Position numbers and translations under genes: made by a program | Notes under the pieces: generated by a model | Seen by the model: the letters and a program-made list of their open reading frames with translations, nothing else | Told to the model about the DNA's origin: nothing | Databases searched by the model: none | In this document: positions 52,901 through 63,129 of the stretch, piece by piece | Numbering within the stretch: the first letter of the stretch is position 1 | Layout: every line of letters starts with the position of its first letter | Source of the DNA: Pseudomonas sp. Marseille-Q3773 | GTDB lineage: Bacteria; Pseudomonadota; Gammaproteobacteria; Pseudomonadales; Pseudomonadaceae | NCBI RefSeq assembly: GCF_916618955.1 | Contig: NZ_OU745390.1 | Location: 2,666,001-2,730,000 of the forward strand | Reading direction: 5' to 3' | Length of the DNA: 64,000 nt

Positions 52901-53433
52901 GGTCTGGCCTCGTCGACCAGCCCCTGGTACAGCGGCGCCAGCTGCTCACGCCAGACATTGGCGTCGACGATGCCGACGTGCTTGTAGCGGATGATGCCCT
53001 TGGCGTCGATCAGGAAGGTTTCCGGCGCGCCGTACACGCCCAGGTCCAGGCCCAGGCTGCCCTGCTCGTCACGGATATCCAGCTGGTACGGGTTGTGGAA
53101 TTCGGCCAGCCACTTCTGCGCCGCAGCGTTGTCGTCCTTGTAGTTGATGCCGTGGATCACCACGCCCTGCTCGGCCAACTGGTTGAGGTACGGGTGCTCG
53201 ACCTTGCACGACGGGCACCAGGTCGCCCACACGTTGACCAGCGCCGGGCGGCCCTGCAAGTCGGCCTGGGTCAGGGTGCGGTCGCCCTGGGTCGAGGCCA
53301 GGGAAAACGCCGGGAACGGCTTGCCGATCATTGCTGACGGCAGCTCGTCGGGCTTGAGAAACAACCCCTTGTAGAGGACAACCGCCATCAGCAGGAACAC
53401 CACCAATGGCACCACCATGATCCAACGCTTCAT
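52897..53433 (-). CDS. ccmG: Thiol:disulfide interchange protein CcmG/DsbE
   Basis: Membrane-anchored periplasmic thioredoxin-like reductant for cytochrome c maturation. 178 residues; N-terminal anchor VVPLVVFLLMAVVLYKGLFL (about 7-26), active site WCPSC with Cys73 and Cys76, cis-Pro region and GAPETFLID near residue 134. Four-base overlaps with both ccmF and ccmH. Confidence 0.96.
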   Translation of the reverse strand: MKRWIMVVPLVVFLLMAVVLYKGLFLKPDELPSAMIGKPFPAFSLASTQGDRTLTQADLQGRPALVNVWATWCPSCKVEHPYLNQLAEQGVVIHGINYKDDNAAAQKWLAEFHNPYQLDIRDEQGSLGLDLGVYGAPETFLIDAKGIIRYKHVGIVDANVWREQLAPLYQGLVDEARP

Positions 53434-55418
53434 GCAGCTGCTCCAGACACGCCCAGGGCTTCACGCACCCGGTTCTTGACCTTGACGCGGTAGCGTCGGT
53501 CGAGGGCCGCCAGCAACCCGCCCAGGCCGGTCAGCAGACCGCCCAGCCAGATCCAGCGGACATAAGGCTTGATATGCACGCGTACTGCCCAGGCGCCGTT
53601 TTCCAGTGGCTCGCCGAGGGCGACGTACAGGTCGCGGGTGAAGCCAGCGTCGATGCCGGCTTCGGTCATCATCGACTGCTGCACGGTGTACAGGCGCTTT
53701 TCCGGGTACAGGGTGGTCACTTCACGGCCATCGCGGCTGACCACGATGGTGCCCTTGTCGGAGATGAAATTCGGCCCTTCGAAGTGCCTGGCGCCTTCGA
53801 ACAGGAAGTGATAACCGCCCAGCTCGACGCTTTCGCCCGGGGCCATGCGCAGGTCACGTTCGGCGCTGTTGTTGCTCGACAGCACCACGCCCAGTGCGCA
53901 CACTGCCAGGCCCAGGTGCGCCAGCTGCATGCCCCAGTAGCTGCGCGAGAGGCCCAGCACGCCTTTGACCAGGCCTTTGTGGCGGGTCTTGTCGAAGATG
54001 TCTCGCAACCCGCCGAGCACCACCCAGGCAGCCAGGGCGAAGGCGCTCAGCGCTGGCCAGTCGAAATCATTCACAAGGAAACCGGCGACCGGCGCCAGTA
54101 CCGCGCTGCCGACCAGCACCGGGGTCAACATGCTCGCCAGCCACTTGCCGGGGGTGTCTTTCCAGCGCACCACCACGCCCACGCCCAGCACCACCATCAG
54201 CAGCGCCATCAGCGGCAGGAACAAGGCATCGAAATACGGCGGGCCGACCGACAGCTTGGCCCCGGTCAGGGCGTCGAGCACCAACGGATACAAGGTCCCG
54301 AGCAGGATCATCGACGCCGCCACGACCAGGATCAGGTTGTTGGCCAGCAGCAGTGTTTCCCGCGACCACAGGGCAAAGCCGACCTGGCTCTTGACCACCG
54401 GCGCACGAACAGCGAACAACGTCAGCGAACCGCCGACCACGAACAGCAGGAAGATCAGGATGAACACACCACGCGCCGGGTCGGCAGCGAACGCATGCAC
54501 CGAGGTCAGCACGCCGGAGCGGACCAGGAAGGTGCCCAGCAGGCTCAGCGAGAACGCGGCGATTGCCAGAAGAACCGTCCAGCTCTTGAACACCCCGCGT
54601 TTTTCCGTCACCGCCAGCGAGTGGATCAGCGCGGTGCCCACCAGCCAGGGCATGAACGAGGCGTTTTCGACCGGGTCCCAGAACCACCAGCCGCCCCAAC
54701 CGAGTTCGTAATAGGCCCACCACGAGCCCAGGGTGATACCGACTCCGAGGAAAGCCCAGGCGACGATGGTCCACGGCCGCGACCAGCGCGCCCAGGCGGC
54801 GTCCAGGCGCCCGCCGAGCAGCGCGGCGATGGCGAAGGCAAAGGCCACCGAGAAACCGACGTAGCCCATGTACAGCATCGGCGGGTGGACGATCAGGCCG
54901 AAGTCCTGCAGCAGCGGGTTGAGGTCGCGACCATCGCTCGGCACCTGGGGCAACAGGCGCTGGAACGGGTTGGAGGTGATGATCAGGAAGCTCAGGAAGC
55001 CGACGCTGATCATGCCCATTACCGCCAGCACGCGGGCCAGCATCAGCTGTGGCAGCTGGCGCGAGAAGATCGAAACGGCGAAGGTCCAACCGCCGAGGAT
55101 CAGCGCCCAGAGCAGCAACGAGCCTTCATGGGCGCCCCACACGGCGCTGAACTTGTAATACCACGGCAAGGCGCTGTTGGAGTTGCTGGCCACATAGGCG
55201 ACCGAGAAGTTGTCGGTCATGAAGGCGTGGGTCAGGCAGGCGAAGGCAAAGGCCAGGAAGGCGAACTGGCCCCAGGCCGCCGGGCGCGCCAGGCCCATCC
55301 ACAGGCTGTCGTTACGCCAGGCGCCGAGCAGCGGCAAAGTAGCCTGCACGGCAGCGAAGCAGATCGCCAGGATCATGGCCAGCTGGCCGAGTTCGGGTAT
55401 CACCAACGCCGCGTTCAT
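53430..55418 (-). CDS. ccmF: Haem lyase CcmF
   Basis: 662-residue polytopic protein that attaches haem to apocytochrome. The tryptophan-rich WWD motif is [19 protein letters not shown] (about 230-248). About 14-15 membrane helices and a large periplasmic loop near the C-terminus (about 510-620) are expected and compatible. Conserved His residues lie in the flanking helices. Position and overlaps within the ccm operon are standard. Confidence 0.96.
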   Translation of the reverse strand: MNAALVIPELGQLAMILAICFAAVQATLPLLGAWRNDSLWMGLARPAAWGQFAFLAFAFACLTHAFMTDNFSVAYVASNSNSALPWYYKFSAVWGAHEGSLLLWALILGGWTFAVSIFSRQLPQLMLARVLAVMGMISVGFLSFLIITSNPFQRLLPQVPSDGRDLNPLLQDFGLIVHPPMLYMGYVGFSVAFAFAIAALLGGRLDAAWARWSRPWTIVAWAFLGVGITLGSWWAYYELGWGGWWFWDPVENASFMPWLVGTALIHSLAVTEKRGVFKSWTVLLAIAAFSLSLLGTFLVRSGVLTSVHAFAADPARGVFILIFLLFVVGGSLTLFAVRAPVVKSQVGFALWSRETLLLANNLILVVAASMILLGTLYPLVLDALTGAKLSVGPPYFDALFLPLMALLMVVLGVGVVVRWKDTPGKWLASMLTPVLVGSAVLAPVAGFLVNDFDWPALSAFALAAWVVLGGLRDIFDKTRHKGLVKGVLGLSRSYWGMQLAHLGLAVCALGVVLSSNNSAERDLRMAPGESVELGGYHFLFEGARHFEGPNFISDKGTIVVSRDGREVTTLYPEKRLYTVQQSMMTEAGIDAGFTRDLYVALGEPLENGAWAVRVHIKPYVRWIWLGGLLTGLGGLLAALDRRYRVKVKNRVREALGVSGAAA

Positions 55419-55870
55419 GGCCTGGCCTCCGCGCCGCCAGCCGCCTGGCCGCTTTCCTTCAGGGCCTTGGTCACTTCGGGCGGCATGTACTTCTCGTCGT
55501 GCTTGGCGAGCACTTCATCGGCCACCACCACGCCGTCGCCATTGAGCTTGCCGAGGGCGACGATGCCCTGCCCTTCACGGAACAGGTCCGGCAGGATGCC
55601 GCGGTAGGTGATCGGCACGGACTTGTTGAAGTCAGTGACCACGAAGCGTACGTCGAGCGAATCGGCAGAACGTTGCACCGAGCCCTTCTCGACCATTCCG
55701 CCAGCGCGAATGCGCGTATCCAGCGGTGCCTCGCCGTTGGCGATCTGGGTCGGGGTATAGAACAGGTTGATGTTCTGCTGCAATGCGCTCAAGGCAAAGC
55801 CGACGGCAACCCCGACGCCGACCAGCAGGCCGACGATGAGCAACAGGCGTTTCTTGCGCTGCGGATTCAC
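55415..55870 (-). CDS. ccmE: Haem chaperone CcmE
   Basis: 151 residues. N-terminal membrane anchor ([20 protein letters not shown], about 8-27) and OB-fold domain. The covalent haem-binding His124 and Tyr128 are in HDEKYMPPE. Receives haem from CcmC/D and passes it to CcmF. Overlaps ccmD and ccmF by 4 bp each. Confidence 0.96.
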   Translation of the reverse strand: MNPQRKKRLLLIVGLLVGVGVAVGFALSALQQNINLFYTPTQIANGEAPLDTRIRAGGMVEKGSVQRSADSLDVRFVVTDFNKSVPITYRGILPDLFREGQGIVALGKLNGDGVVVADEVLAKHDEKYMPPEVTKALKESGQAAGGAEARP

Positions 55871-56043
55871 TGGTTGTTCTCCCGGCGCAAACGGCGCGCC
55901 TCATCTTGCAGGTAGCGACGGCGCGCCAGCACGGGTGCGGCAACATTCAGCCCCAACACCGCCAGGCAGATGCCATAGGCCGTCCACACGTACAGGCCAT
56001 GGTGGCCCATGGCGAGAAAGTCACCGAAGGTGGCAAAACTCAT
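55867..56043 (-). CDS. ccmD: Haem exporter protein CcmD
   Basis: 58-residue single-helix membrane protein from [20 protein letters not shown], then [20 protein letters not shown] and a basic C-terminal tail ([18 protein letters not shown]). It helps release holo-CcmE from the CcmABC complex. A longer frame begins inside ccmC. Overlaps ccmC by 4 bp. Confidence 0.92.
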   Translation of the reverse strand: MSFATFGDFLAMGHHGLYVWTAYGICLAVLGLNVAAPVLARRRYLQDEARRLRRENNQ

Positions 56044-56807
56044 GGTGCGGCCCTCCGCCCCAGGCTGTTCAATACTTCGTCCTTGACCCAACTGGCGCGC
56101 GCCTCGCGCTTGAGCACTTCAAGGCGCATGCGCAGCAGCAGCACCGCGCCAAAGAAGCAGTAGAAGCCCAGCGCCGTGCACAGCAAAGGCAGCCACATTT
56201 CTGCAGGCATCGCCGGTTTTTCCGTGAGGGTGAAGGTGGCGCCCTGGTGCAGGGTGTTCCACCACTCCACCGAATACTTGATGATCGGGATGTTCACCAC
56301 GCCGACGATCGCCAGCACCGCACAGGCCTTGGCCGCACTGTCACGATTACTGATCGCCTGGCCCAGCGCAATAATGCCGAAGTACAGGAACAACAGGATG
56401 AGCATGGACGTGAGGCGGGCATCCCAGACCCACCAGCTGCCCCAGGTTGGCTTGCCCCAGATGGCACCGGTGACCAGCGCCACGGCGGTCATCCAGGCAC
56501 CGATGGGCGCAGCGCACTGCAGGGCGACGTCGGCCAGTTTCATCTTCCACACCAGCCCCACCACCCCGGCCACGGCCAGCAGCACGTAGCAGGATTGCGC
56601 CAGCATTGCCGCCGGCACGTGGATGTAGATGATGCGGAAGCTGTTGCCCTGCTGGTAGTCCTGGGGGGCGAAGGCCAAGCCCCAGGTGATGCCGACCAGC
56701 AGCAGCAGCACGGCCGCGCCGGCAAGCCACGGCAGCATGCGGCCGCTGATGGCATAGAACCATTTCGGGGAGCCCAGCTTGTGGAACCACGTCCAGCTTA
56801 TTTTCAT
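56040..56807 (-). CDS. ccmC: Haem transporter/ligase CcmC
   Basis: 255 residues, six membrane helices; transfers haem to CcmE. WWD motif at [20 protein letters not shown] (about 127-146), with flanking His residues ([15 protein letters not shown], about 57). Starts 47 bp downstream of ccmB, the only real spacer in the operon. Confidence 0.95.
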   Translation of the reverse strand: MKISWTWFHKLGSPKWFYAISGRMLPWLAGAAVLLLLVGITWGLAFAPQDYQQGNSFRIIYIHVPAAMLAQSCYVLLAVAGVVGLVWKMKLADVALQCAAPIGAWMTAVALVTGAIWGKPTWGSWWVWDARLTSMLILLFLYFGIIALGQAISNRDSAAKACAVLAIVGVVNIPIIKYSVEWWNTLHQGATFTLTEKPAMPAEMWLPLLCTALGFYCFFGAVLLLRMRLEVLKREARASWVKDEVLNSLGRRAAP

Positions 56808-56853
56808 CAGGGTACATCCAGGGTATTGGCCGGGCTTGAAAGCCCGGGACTCG

Positions 56854-57522
56854 TTATTCGCCGACGCTGATCTTCAGGCCGGCCGCTATCGCAAAGGGTG
56901 CCAGGGTCACGGCCAGCGCCGTGAGGCTGGCCAGCCAGAGCAGGTGGCCGGTTGCCGGCATATTCTGCAACGCCGCTTGCAACGCACCACTGCCCAGGAT
57001 CAATACAGGGATATACAACGGCAGAATCAGCAACGCCAGCAGCAAACCACCTCGCTTCAGCCCTACCGTCAGCGCCGCGCCTACCGCCCCCAGCAGGCTC
57101 AGTACCGGCGTGCCCAGCAGCAACGAGCCGAGCAGCACCGGCAGGCAATGGCCTGGCAACCCAAGCATCAGCGCCAGCAGCGGCGCCAACAATACCAGCG
57201 CCAGACCGGAAAAGATCCAGTGCGCCAGCACCTTGGCCAGCACCAGTAACGCCAGCGGATGCGGCGACAGCACCCATTGTTCCAGCGAGCCGTCCTCGAA
57301 ATCACTGCGGAACAGGCCGTCCAGCGACAGCAACACCGCGAGCAGTGCTGCCACCCAGACCAGGCCTGGCGACAAGGTTTGCAACAATTGGCTTTCCGGA
57401 CCGACCGCCAGCGGGAACAACGCCACCACGATCGCAAAGAACACCAGCGGGTTGGCCAGCTCGGCCGGACGGCGGAACAGCAAGCGCGCTTCGCGGCGCA
57501 ACAACAGGATGAATACGCTCAT
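56854..57522 (-). CDS. ccmB: Haem exporter membrane subunit CcmB
   Basis: 222 residues from [20 protein letters not shown]; six membrane helices. With CcmA it forms the ABC-type complex that powers release of holo-CcmE. Block [30 protein letters not shown] (start about 51) is typical of the family. Overlaps ccmA by 4 bp. A start 3 codons earlier is possible but lies beyond the overlap. Confidence 0.95.
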   Translation of the reverse strand: MSVFILLLRREARLLFRRPAELANPLVFFAIVVALFPLAVGPESQLLQTLSPGLVWVAALLAVLLSLDGLFRSDFEDGSLEQWVLSPHPLALLVLAKVLAHWIFSGLALVLLAPLLALMLGLPGHCLPVLLGSLLLGTPVLSLLGAVGAALTVGLKRGGLLLALLILPLYIPVLILGSGALQAALQNMPATGHLLWLASLTALAVTLAPFAIAAGLKISVGE

Positions 57523-58151
57523 GCCGCCCATTGCCCCAGGTTCAGTTCACGGTAACCGGAGGGCTTGCGTGCCAGTGTATGGTGGGTGGTCAGCACCACC
57601 GTACCGCCCTGCTCGCAATGCGCCGCCAGGTGCGCTTCAAGCTGCGCCACACCTTGCTTGTCCAGGGCGGTAAAGGGTTCATCGAGGATCCACAGCGGCG
57701 GGCCGGCCAGGTACAGGCGTGCCAGCGCCACGCGGCGCTGCTGGCCGGCGGACAGGGTGTGGCACGGCACATCTTCGAAACCGCGCAGGCCCACGGCCTG
57801 CAGCGCCGCCCAGATCGCCTCGCGGGTGGCCGGCTGGTGCAGCGCACACAGCCAGGTGAGGTTCTCCTCGGCGCTGAGCAGGTCCTTGATACCAGCGGCA
57901 TGACCGATCCACAGCAGGATGCTGGCCAGGGCATGGCGCTGCTCGGACAGCGGCTTGCCGTCCAGCAGGATCTGCCCGGCCGTTGGTTGCATCAACCCGG
58001 CCAGCAGGCGTAGCAGGCTGGTCTTGCCGCTGCCGTTGGGGCCGCTGATCTGCAGCATGTCGCCAGGCCGCAGTTCGAAAGCAAGGTGTTCGAACAGCAG
58101 GCGCCAGTCGCGCTCGCAGGCCAGGCCCGCGGCTTGGAGGTGAAGGGTCAC
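57519..58151 (-). CDS. ccmA: Haem exporter ATPase CcmA
   Basis: 210 residues from a GTG start. ABC ATPase with Walker A GPNGSGKT at 37-44, signature [14 protein letters not shown] (about 134-147) and Walker [13 protein letters not shown] (about 154-165). First gene of the ccmABCDEFGHI operon, which would also serve haem attachment of the PuuD cytochrome domain. Divergent from the fliK-like gene with 185 bp between them. Confidence 0.96.
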   Translation of the reverse strand: MTLHLQAAGLACERDWRLLFEHLAFELRPGDMLQISGPNGSGKTSLLRLLAGLMQPTAGQILLDGKPLSEQRHALASILLWIGHAAGIKDLLSAEENLTWLCALHQPATREAIWAALQAVGLRGFEDVPCHTLSAGQQRRVALARLYLAGPPLWILDEPFTALDKQGVAQLEAHLAAHCEQGGTVVLTTHHTLARKPSGYRELNLGQWAA

Positions 58152-58324
58152 GGTTTCGCCTTATCTGTGTAGGGTTCAGGTCGGGGCTGCCTGCTTCGCG
58201 GGCGACACCGGCCTGAAGCCCTTGTGTCTCAAGTCGCCCGCCGCGCTGCCGTTATACTGGCTACCACGAGCGCCGGGCATTATTACACGCGCCGCCGCGC
58301 TGCCAAGAGGTCGGGTTCGACAGG

Positions 58325-58334
58325 TTGTATACAA
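58325..58334 (+). promoter_or_regulatory. TTGTATACAA palindrome at the fliK-like start
   Basis: Perfect match to the operator seen at puuE, glcG-like, gcl and hyuP, 2 bp before the ATG at 58337, in the ccmA/fliK divergent region. No purine or glyoxylate gene is adjacent. Confidence 0.5.
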
Positions 58335-58336
58335 TC

Positions 58337-59893
58337 ATGACTGAAATCAATAGTCTCGGTGCACAAACCGCAATCAGCACCCAGGCCATCAAGGCGGGCA
58401 TGACCGGTGAACTGCTGCGCCTGACCCAACCACAGCCCGGCCTGATCCCCCCAGGGCAGACGGCACAGGCCGAAGTCATTTCGTTGCGCCAGACAGGCAG
58501 CGAGTTCCAGCTGGTGCTGCGCCTGGTGCAAGCCAACGGCAACCAGACGCAGCTTCAGGCCAGTGCCAACCAACCCTTGCCTCAAGGCAGCCAAGTGACG
58601 GTCAGCCAGACCGAAAGCAACCGCCTGGCAATCATGCTGCAGCAGGCCAGCGCCAGCCAGATCGCCACCCTTACCCGCCTGGACACCAGCAAGGTACCGG
58701 TCGGCACGCTGCTGCAGGGCAAGGTGCTGACCAACCAGCTGTTGCCCCAGGCAGCCGGCCAAGCGCCCGTCTACCGGGCATTGGTCAGCTTGGTCAACAG
58801 CGCCCAGGCCGGGGCGACCCTGGCCGTCGACAGCCCGCGGCCACTGGCCATCGGCAGCCTGCTCAGCGCCCAGGTGCAGGGCGACCAGTCGCTGCGCTTC
58901 GTACCGCTCAGCGGCCGGCAGGACCAGCTCAGCATCGCCCAGCAGCTGCAAGCCCAGCAGAACCGTCAGGCTTCGCTGCCCGGCCTGCTCAACGTCCTGC
59001 AGCAGCTGACCAGCGACCCGGACGCCGATGGCGCGCTGCGGGCCAGCGTCGAGCGCCTCCTGGCCAGCCTGCCGGAGGCACGGCAACTGGGCGATGCCAA
59101 GGCACTGGCTCATGCCCTGAACAACAGCGGTGCGTTTCTTGAAGCGAAACTGTTGGGCGGCTTCACCGCCAGTGTTGCCACCGACCTCAAGGCGCACTTG
59201 CTGCGCCTGATCAGCCAGGCCCCGGCCAGCCTGCCCGGCGCGCCTGGCCTGAACCTGGCCAGCCTGGCCGTGACCATGCCGGCGCTGGCCCGCAATGCCC
59301 TGGGCATGCTCGAGCGGGTCAGCCCCAAGCCGCAACCCGGGGCGTTCCCGCTACCCTCCAGGTTGCTCGAGGCCATGGACAACGAGGACGGCCTGCAGCA
59401 ACTCCTGCGCCTGGCTGCAGCGGCGGTATCGCGCCTGCAGAGCCACGCCATGAGCAGCCTGCAGCAGACCGGCACGCTGGAAAATGGCAACCTGCAGACC
59501 ACCTGGCAAACCGAGGTAACCATCCGCCATGGCCAGGAGTTCATTCCCTTGCAGGTCCGCCTGCAGCGCGAGGAAACCCCGCAGCAGCAAGACGACCGCC
59601 AGCACCCGGTACCAGACCCGTTGCAGGCGCTGTGGCGCATCGAACTGGCCTTCGACCTGGCGCCTCTGGGCCCCCTGCAGGTGCAGGCTCAATTGAGCCA
59701 GGGGCGCTTGAGCGGCCAGCTGTGGGCAGAGCGCGAGCAAACCGCGCGGCTGATCGCGACGGAACTCGCCAGCCTGCGCGAACGGCTACTGGCGCGAGGA
59801 CTGGATGTCGGCGACCTGGCCTGCCACCCCGGCACGCCGCCACAAGGGCCGCGTACCCGGGTCGAACAACGCTGGGTGGATGAGAACGCATGA
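58337..59893 (+). CDS. FliK-type flagellar hook-length control protein
   Basis: 518 residues from MTEINSLGAQTAISTQAIKA (ATG at 58337). N-terminal two thirds is low-complexity, Gln/Ala/Leu-rich and likely extended, as expected of a molecular ruler. The C-terminal Flg_hook domain spans about 395-490 (TEVTIRHGQEFIPLQVRLQR, WRIELAFDLAPLGPLQVQAQ, GRLSGQLWAEREQTARLIAT). Overlaps fhlB by 4 bp. Pseudomonas carry such a second FliK-like gene away from the main flagellar cluster; whether it sets hook length is not shown. Confidence 0.85.
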   Translation: MTEINSLGAQTAISTQAIKAGMTGELLRLTQPQPGLIPPGQTAQAEVISLRQTGSEFQLVLRLVQANGNQTQLQASANQPLPQGSQVTVSQTESNRLAIMLQQASASQIATLTRLDTSKVPVGTLLQGKVLTNQLLPQAAGQAPVYRALVSLVNSAQAGATLAVDSPRPLAIGSLLSAQVQGDQSLRFVPLSGRQDQLSIAQQLQAQQNRQASLPGLLNVLQQLTSDPDADGALRASVERLLASLPEARQLGDAKALAHALNNSGAFLEAKLLGGFTASVATDLKAHLLRLISQAPASLPGAPGLNLASLAVTMPALARNALGMLERVSPKPQPGAFPLPSRLLEAMDNEDGLQQLLRLAAAAVSRLQSHAMSSLQQTGTLENGNLQTTWQTEVTIRHGQEFIPLQVRLQREETPQQQDDRQHPVPDPLQALWRIELAFDLAPLGPLQVQAQLSQGRLSGQLWAEREQTARLIATELASLRERLLARGLDVGDLACHPGTPPQGPRTRVEQRWVDENA

Positions 59894-60237
59894 CGCACGA
59901 ATATACCCGCCAGGCCATTGCCCTGAGCTACGACGGCGAGCAAGCCCCTACCCTCAGCGCCAAGGGCGACGATGCACTGGCCGAGGCCATCCTGGCGTTA
60001 GGCCGTGAGCATGGGGTGCCAATCTATGAAAATGCTGAACTGGTACGCCTACTGGCACGACTGGAACTGGGCGAACAGATTCCCGAAGCGCTGTACCTGA
60101 CCATCGCCGAGATCATCGCTTTCGCCTGGCAGCTGAGCGGCCGGGTACCTGCGGGCTTCGACAACGCCCCCAGGCAACCCCGAGACGTGACGCCAATGCT
60201 TGCTGCGCTACCGCCAGCCGAAAGCAGCTCAGACTGA
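59890..60237 (+). CDS. FlhB C-terminal-domain homologue (FhlB type)
   Basis: 115 residues, MTHEYTRQAIALSYDGEQAP. Resembles the cytoplasmic export-switch domain of FlhB/YscU (AIALSYDG, PTLSAKGDDALAEAILAL, HGVPIYENAELVRLLARLEL, IPEALYLTIAEIIAFAWQL). It lacks the membrane part and the NPTH autocleavage motif. Such free domains can act on flagellar export specificity together with FliK, and here the two genes overlap, which supports a joint role. Confidence 0.88.
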   Translation: MTHEYTRQAIALSYDGEQAPTLSAKGDDALAEAILALGREHGVPIYENAELVRLLARLELGEQIPEALYLTIAEIIAFAWQLSGRVPAGFDNAPRQPRDVTPMLAALPPAESSSD

Positions 60238-60314
60238 CACCCCTATACATCTAACGCACCCGTTGTGCGCCGCCACGGCATCTTGCAGCCTTTCCAACCA
60301 CAGCAAGGTGCCCC

Positions 60315-63074
60315 ATGCGTATTCCTCATCTCAACCAGCAAGGCGTCCGCCATGTGCTCGATCATCTGGCGCACTTCCCTCGGCCCGACCGCGCCGCCGC
60401 CAATGCGCTGCGCGACTGGGCAGCCGGGCGCGGTGTGATACTGGATCCTGATCAGGTCGAGGTTGTGACGCTGCATTACCAGCCTGGTACGCAGTTTCCT
60501 GTCGACGCGGTGGTCACGCATCGGCAAAGCCTCACCCAGGCGCTGCTGGCAAACTGGCAAGGGGAATCGGCCAACAATCTTGCCGGGGCGCTGTTCCATG
60601 CCCCGTGGGCCGGTGAGTGGCCCGGTCCGATGCATCTGGTGGACCAGCTCCGCAACCCCCCCTTTCCGAGCAACGCGTCCAGCTACGAGGTTTTCAATGG
60701 CCTGTTCCGCCGCACCACCCCGCAGGTGTATGACGACAGCACGCGGATCGACTTGCCCGCAGAGCAGCTCCAGACATTCATCTGGAACCTGGACTTCCGG
60801 CAACGCTACAAGGCCATGCTCGATGACTACTGGTCGGGCCATTTCGACAGCTACCGTAGCAGCGCCCGCCTCAATTTCATCGCGGCCTGTAACCGTCAGG
60901 CGGCAGATGGCAGCTTGAGCAACGAGGCTGTCCGGCTGGCCTGGCAGGTGGCTGGGCTGCGCAAGCCTGCCAAGTCGCTGCAAGTGAGGCCGTTGAACAT
61001 TTACGGTTATGTCGCCGCCGATATCATATGGTTCAAAAGCGCCAAGCGGCGCCGGACCGTACTGTTCATACCGGGCAACTCCTCCCCTCTGCATGAATTC
61101 GCCGACCATGGCCAACTGCAGGACTGGGTCGCGCAACAATGCAAAGACACGCACAAACGCGCTGCATTGATGCAGCATTTCAGCGCTGCAGATGTCCCCG
61201 ATGGCCTTAGCTACAGTGGCCTGGCCACCGCCATGGAGGGTGTGGCGGTTTATCCTGAGCGTAACCACCTCGATGCCAACCGACCAGGCTTCACCACAGA
61301 GGGGTATTGGCCCGCGCGCGAATATGTGAATTACCGGGTCGAGACCTATAGCCCGCTTATCAGCGGTGACCTATTCGATGCCTTTACCCGACGCCAGCAA
61401 CGACGCAGCTATCGCGACGCACAGCAACTGATAACCAGTGACGGCGAGGTCACCAGGGCGCGCTGGCTCAACTATATCAGTAGCGCGATCAACTACTTGG
61501 CACCGCTGGCGCTGGTGGTGCCAGCCCTGGCACCGCTGTTCGCCATCGGCGGAGTCGCCCAGTTCGCCCTGGGCGTGGATCAAGCCCTCGAAGGGCGCTC
61601 CCTGGAAGAAAAAGCCAACGGGGTGGGCGGGGCCATCTTCGGTCTGCTCAATGCCGCGCCGCTGGCCACAGACCTGGTGAAAGCCAGCCCAAGGTTGTTC
61701 CGCTACTGCCGTGACGGTTTCGTCATGCCCAGCGACATCAACGGCCAGCTCGGCTACCCACTAAGTCCCGTCGTGCCGCCCAGACTGCCGGCAGCGGAAG
61801 TCGTTGAGTTCTTTCACGACCCTGACAGCCTCGCACCGCTACCTGGTGCCGACCCGGCGGTGGCCGCAGCCGTTGTCCGCCAGCCCACCTACCGGCCCAT
61901 ACCAGACTCGCTTCAGGGGCAAATCAGCGGCTACCTGATGGAGCTGACCTATGACGTGGAAATGGATGCGTTCCTGCTGAGGTCGGACGAGAACGAGGTC
62001 AACCCAACTTATTACCGGGCGCCGGAACCCGGCAGCGGACGCGATATGGTGCCGATCGAGGCTGGTCGCCGTACAGTGAGCAACTCGATGCGCGAAGCGA
62101 CCCTGCGTGCGCTGGGTGTGGACCTGTCACTGCCACTGGAAATCCCCGCAATGCCGCTGGAAAACGCCACCCCCATTCCCGCGAATATCCTGAGTATATG
62201 GATTGGCGACCAGGTATTGAGTAGCTCACTACTGGAAAACATCGCCCACAATACGTCACGGCTCGCCGACAGCCGGTATACCTTCAAGCTGTACCTGTCC
62301 AGCGCAAATTCCCAGGCCTACGCCGAAAACTTGCGGCTGCTAGGGGAGAAAGCGCCGGGGCTACGCGTGCTGCCACTGGAGCAACAGCCCGCTTTCGAAA
62401 CATTCCGTCAGTCACCCTACTACGAGCAGTACCAGGCAGCCTTGACCGGTAACGGCCAGGGCCCCGCGCACTATGCATCCGCAGCCGATGTGCTGCGTTA
62501 CCGGTTGCTGCATGCCGAAGGCGGGTTGTACATGGACATCGACGATACCTTGCTGGCACCTGGCGAGTATGCCGAGATGCGCGACGGCAAAGGCCTGGGC
62601 AATCCAGGTGAAGCCCTGGACGACGTGGTACTGGCCACGCCGCAGGATGGCATCCTGTTGTTCCCACCGGTGTGCAACGAGAAGATGGCGAACGGAAATA
62701 TTTTCAACAACAGCCTGATGGGCAGCCATCCAGGCAACCCGACGCTCGACGCGATCTCCGATGAAATGCTGGCCCGTTTCAGGCAAACGCCCGATTTCTA
62801 CGACACCTTGCCAGCTGCCAGCATCGACCCGATTGCTTTCGATACTTATGCCAGGCAGCTTTCAAAAATATCAGGGCCACGCCTGCTGACCGACGTAGTC
62901 ACGCGTCGCTTGCCGTACCTGCGTCTGTTGCGGGAGATAGTCAATGCCAACGCCATGAATCAGCGCGGGTTGCGCGCATTCGTCGACCTGCCCCGATACC
63001 GTGCAGCAATGCGAGCGCTGTTGCCACTGGACCGTATCGCCAAGATCGGCGGCAACCAGTCGTGGGTACATTGA
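60315..63074 (+). CDS. Putative glycosyltransferase toxin (TcdA/TcdB-type catalytic domain)
   Basis: 919 residues. The N-terminal ~450 residues resemble Pseudomonas dermonecrotic-toxin-like proteins, with a hydrophobic stretch LAPLALVVPALAPLFAIGGV (about 395-415). From about residue 620 a glycosyltransferase domain appears: IPANILSIWIGDQV (IWIG at 628-631), SAADVLRYRLLHAEGGLYMD and a DXD motif D741-I-D743-D744 for nucleotide-sugar and metal binding. It ends with NQSWVH. No signal peptide. Sits between fhlB and DUF2802/cheW and reads opposite to the latter. Target and export route are unknown. Confidence 0.72.
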   Translation: MRIPHLNQQGVRHVLDHLAHFPRPDRAAANALRDWAAGRGVILDPDQVEVVTLHYQPGTQFPVDAVVTHRQSLTQALLANWQGESANNLAGALFHAPWAGEWPGPMHLVDQLRNPPFPSNASSYEVFNGLFRRTTPQVYDDSTRIDLPAEQLQTFIWNLDFRQRYKAMLDDYWSGHFDSYRSSARLNFIAACNRQAADGSLSNEAVRLAWQVAGLRKPAKSLQVRPLNIYGYVAADIIWFKSAKRRRTVLFIPGNSSPLHEFADHGQLQDWVAQQCKDTHKRAALMQHFSAADVPDGLSYSGLATAMEGVAVYPERNHLDANRPGFTTEGYWPAREYVNYRVETYSPLISGDLFDAFTRRQQRRSYRDAQQLITSDGEVTRARWLNYISSAINYLAPLALVVPALAPLFAIGGVAQFALGVDQALEGRSLEEKANGVGGAIFGLLNAAPLATDLVKASPRLFRYCRDGFVMPSDINGQLGYPLSPVVPPRLPAAEVVEFFHDPDSLAPLPGADPAVAAAVVRQPTYRPIPDSLQGQISGYLMELTYDVEMDAFLLRSDENEVNPTYYRAPEPGSGRDMVPIEAGRRTVSNSMREATLRALGVDLSLPLEIPAMPLENATPIPANILSIWIGDQVLSSSLLENIAHNTSRLADSRYTFKLYLSSANSQAYAENLRLLGEKAPGLRVLPLEQQPAFETFRQSPYYEQYQAALTGNGQGPAHYASAADVLRYRLLHAEGGLYMDIDDTLLAPGEYAEMRDGKGLGNPGEALDDVVLATPQDGILLFPPVCNEKMANGNIFNNSLMGSHPGNPTLDAISDEMLARFRQTPDFYDTLPAASIDPIAFDTYARQLSKISGPRLLTDVVTRRLPYLRLLREIVNANAMNQRGLRAFVDLPRYRAAMRALLPLDRIAKIGGNQSWVH

Positions 63075-63083
63075 GCTGACACA

Positions 63084-63113
63084 CGCCCTCTCAGCTCATT
63101 GGGCAAGAGGGCG
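63084..63113. terminator. Hairpin after toxin gene
   Basis: CGCCCTCT-(14 nt)-AGAGGGCG, perfect 8-bp stem between convergent genes; no T-tract. Confidence 0.5.
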
Positions 63114-63129
63114 CGACGTGTGCAGTGAC

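Noticed and set aside
53574..55607. Plus-strand frame of 677 codons over ccmF
   Set aside because: Shadow of ccmF, which has the WWD motif and operon overlaps on the minus strand.
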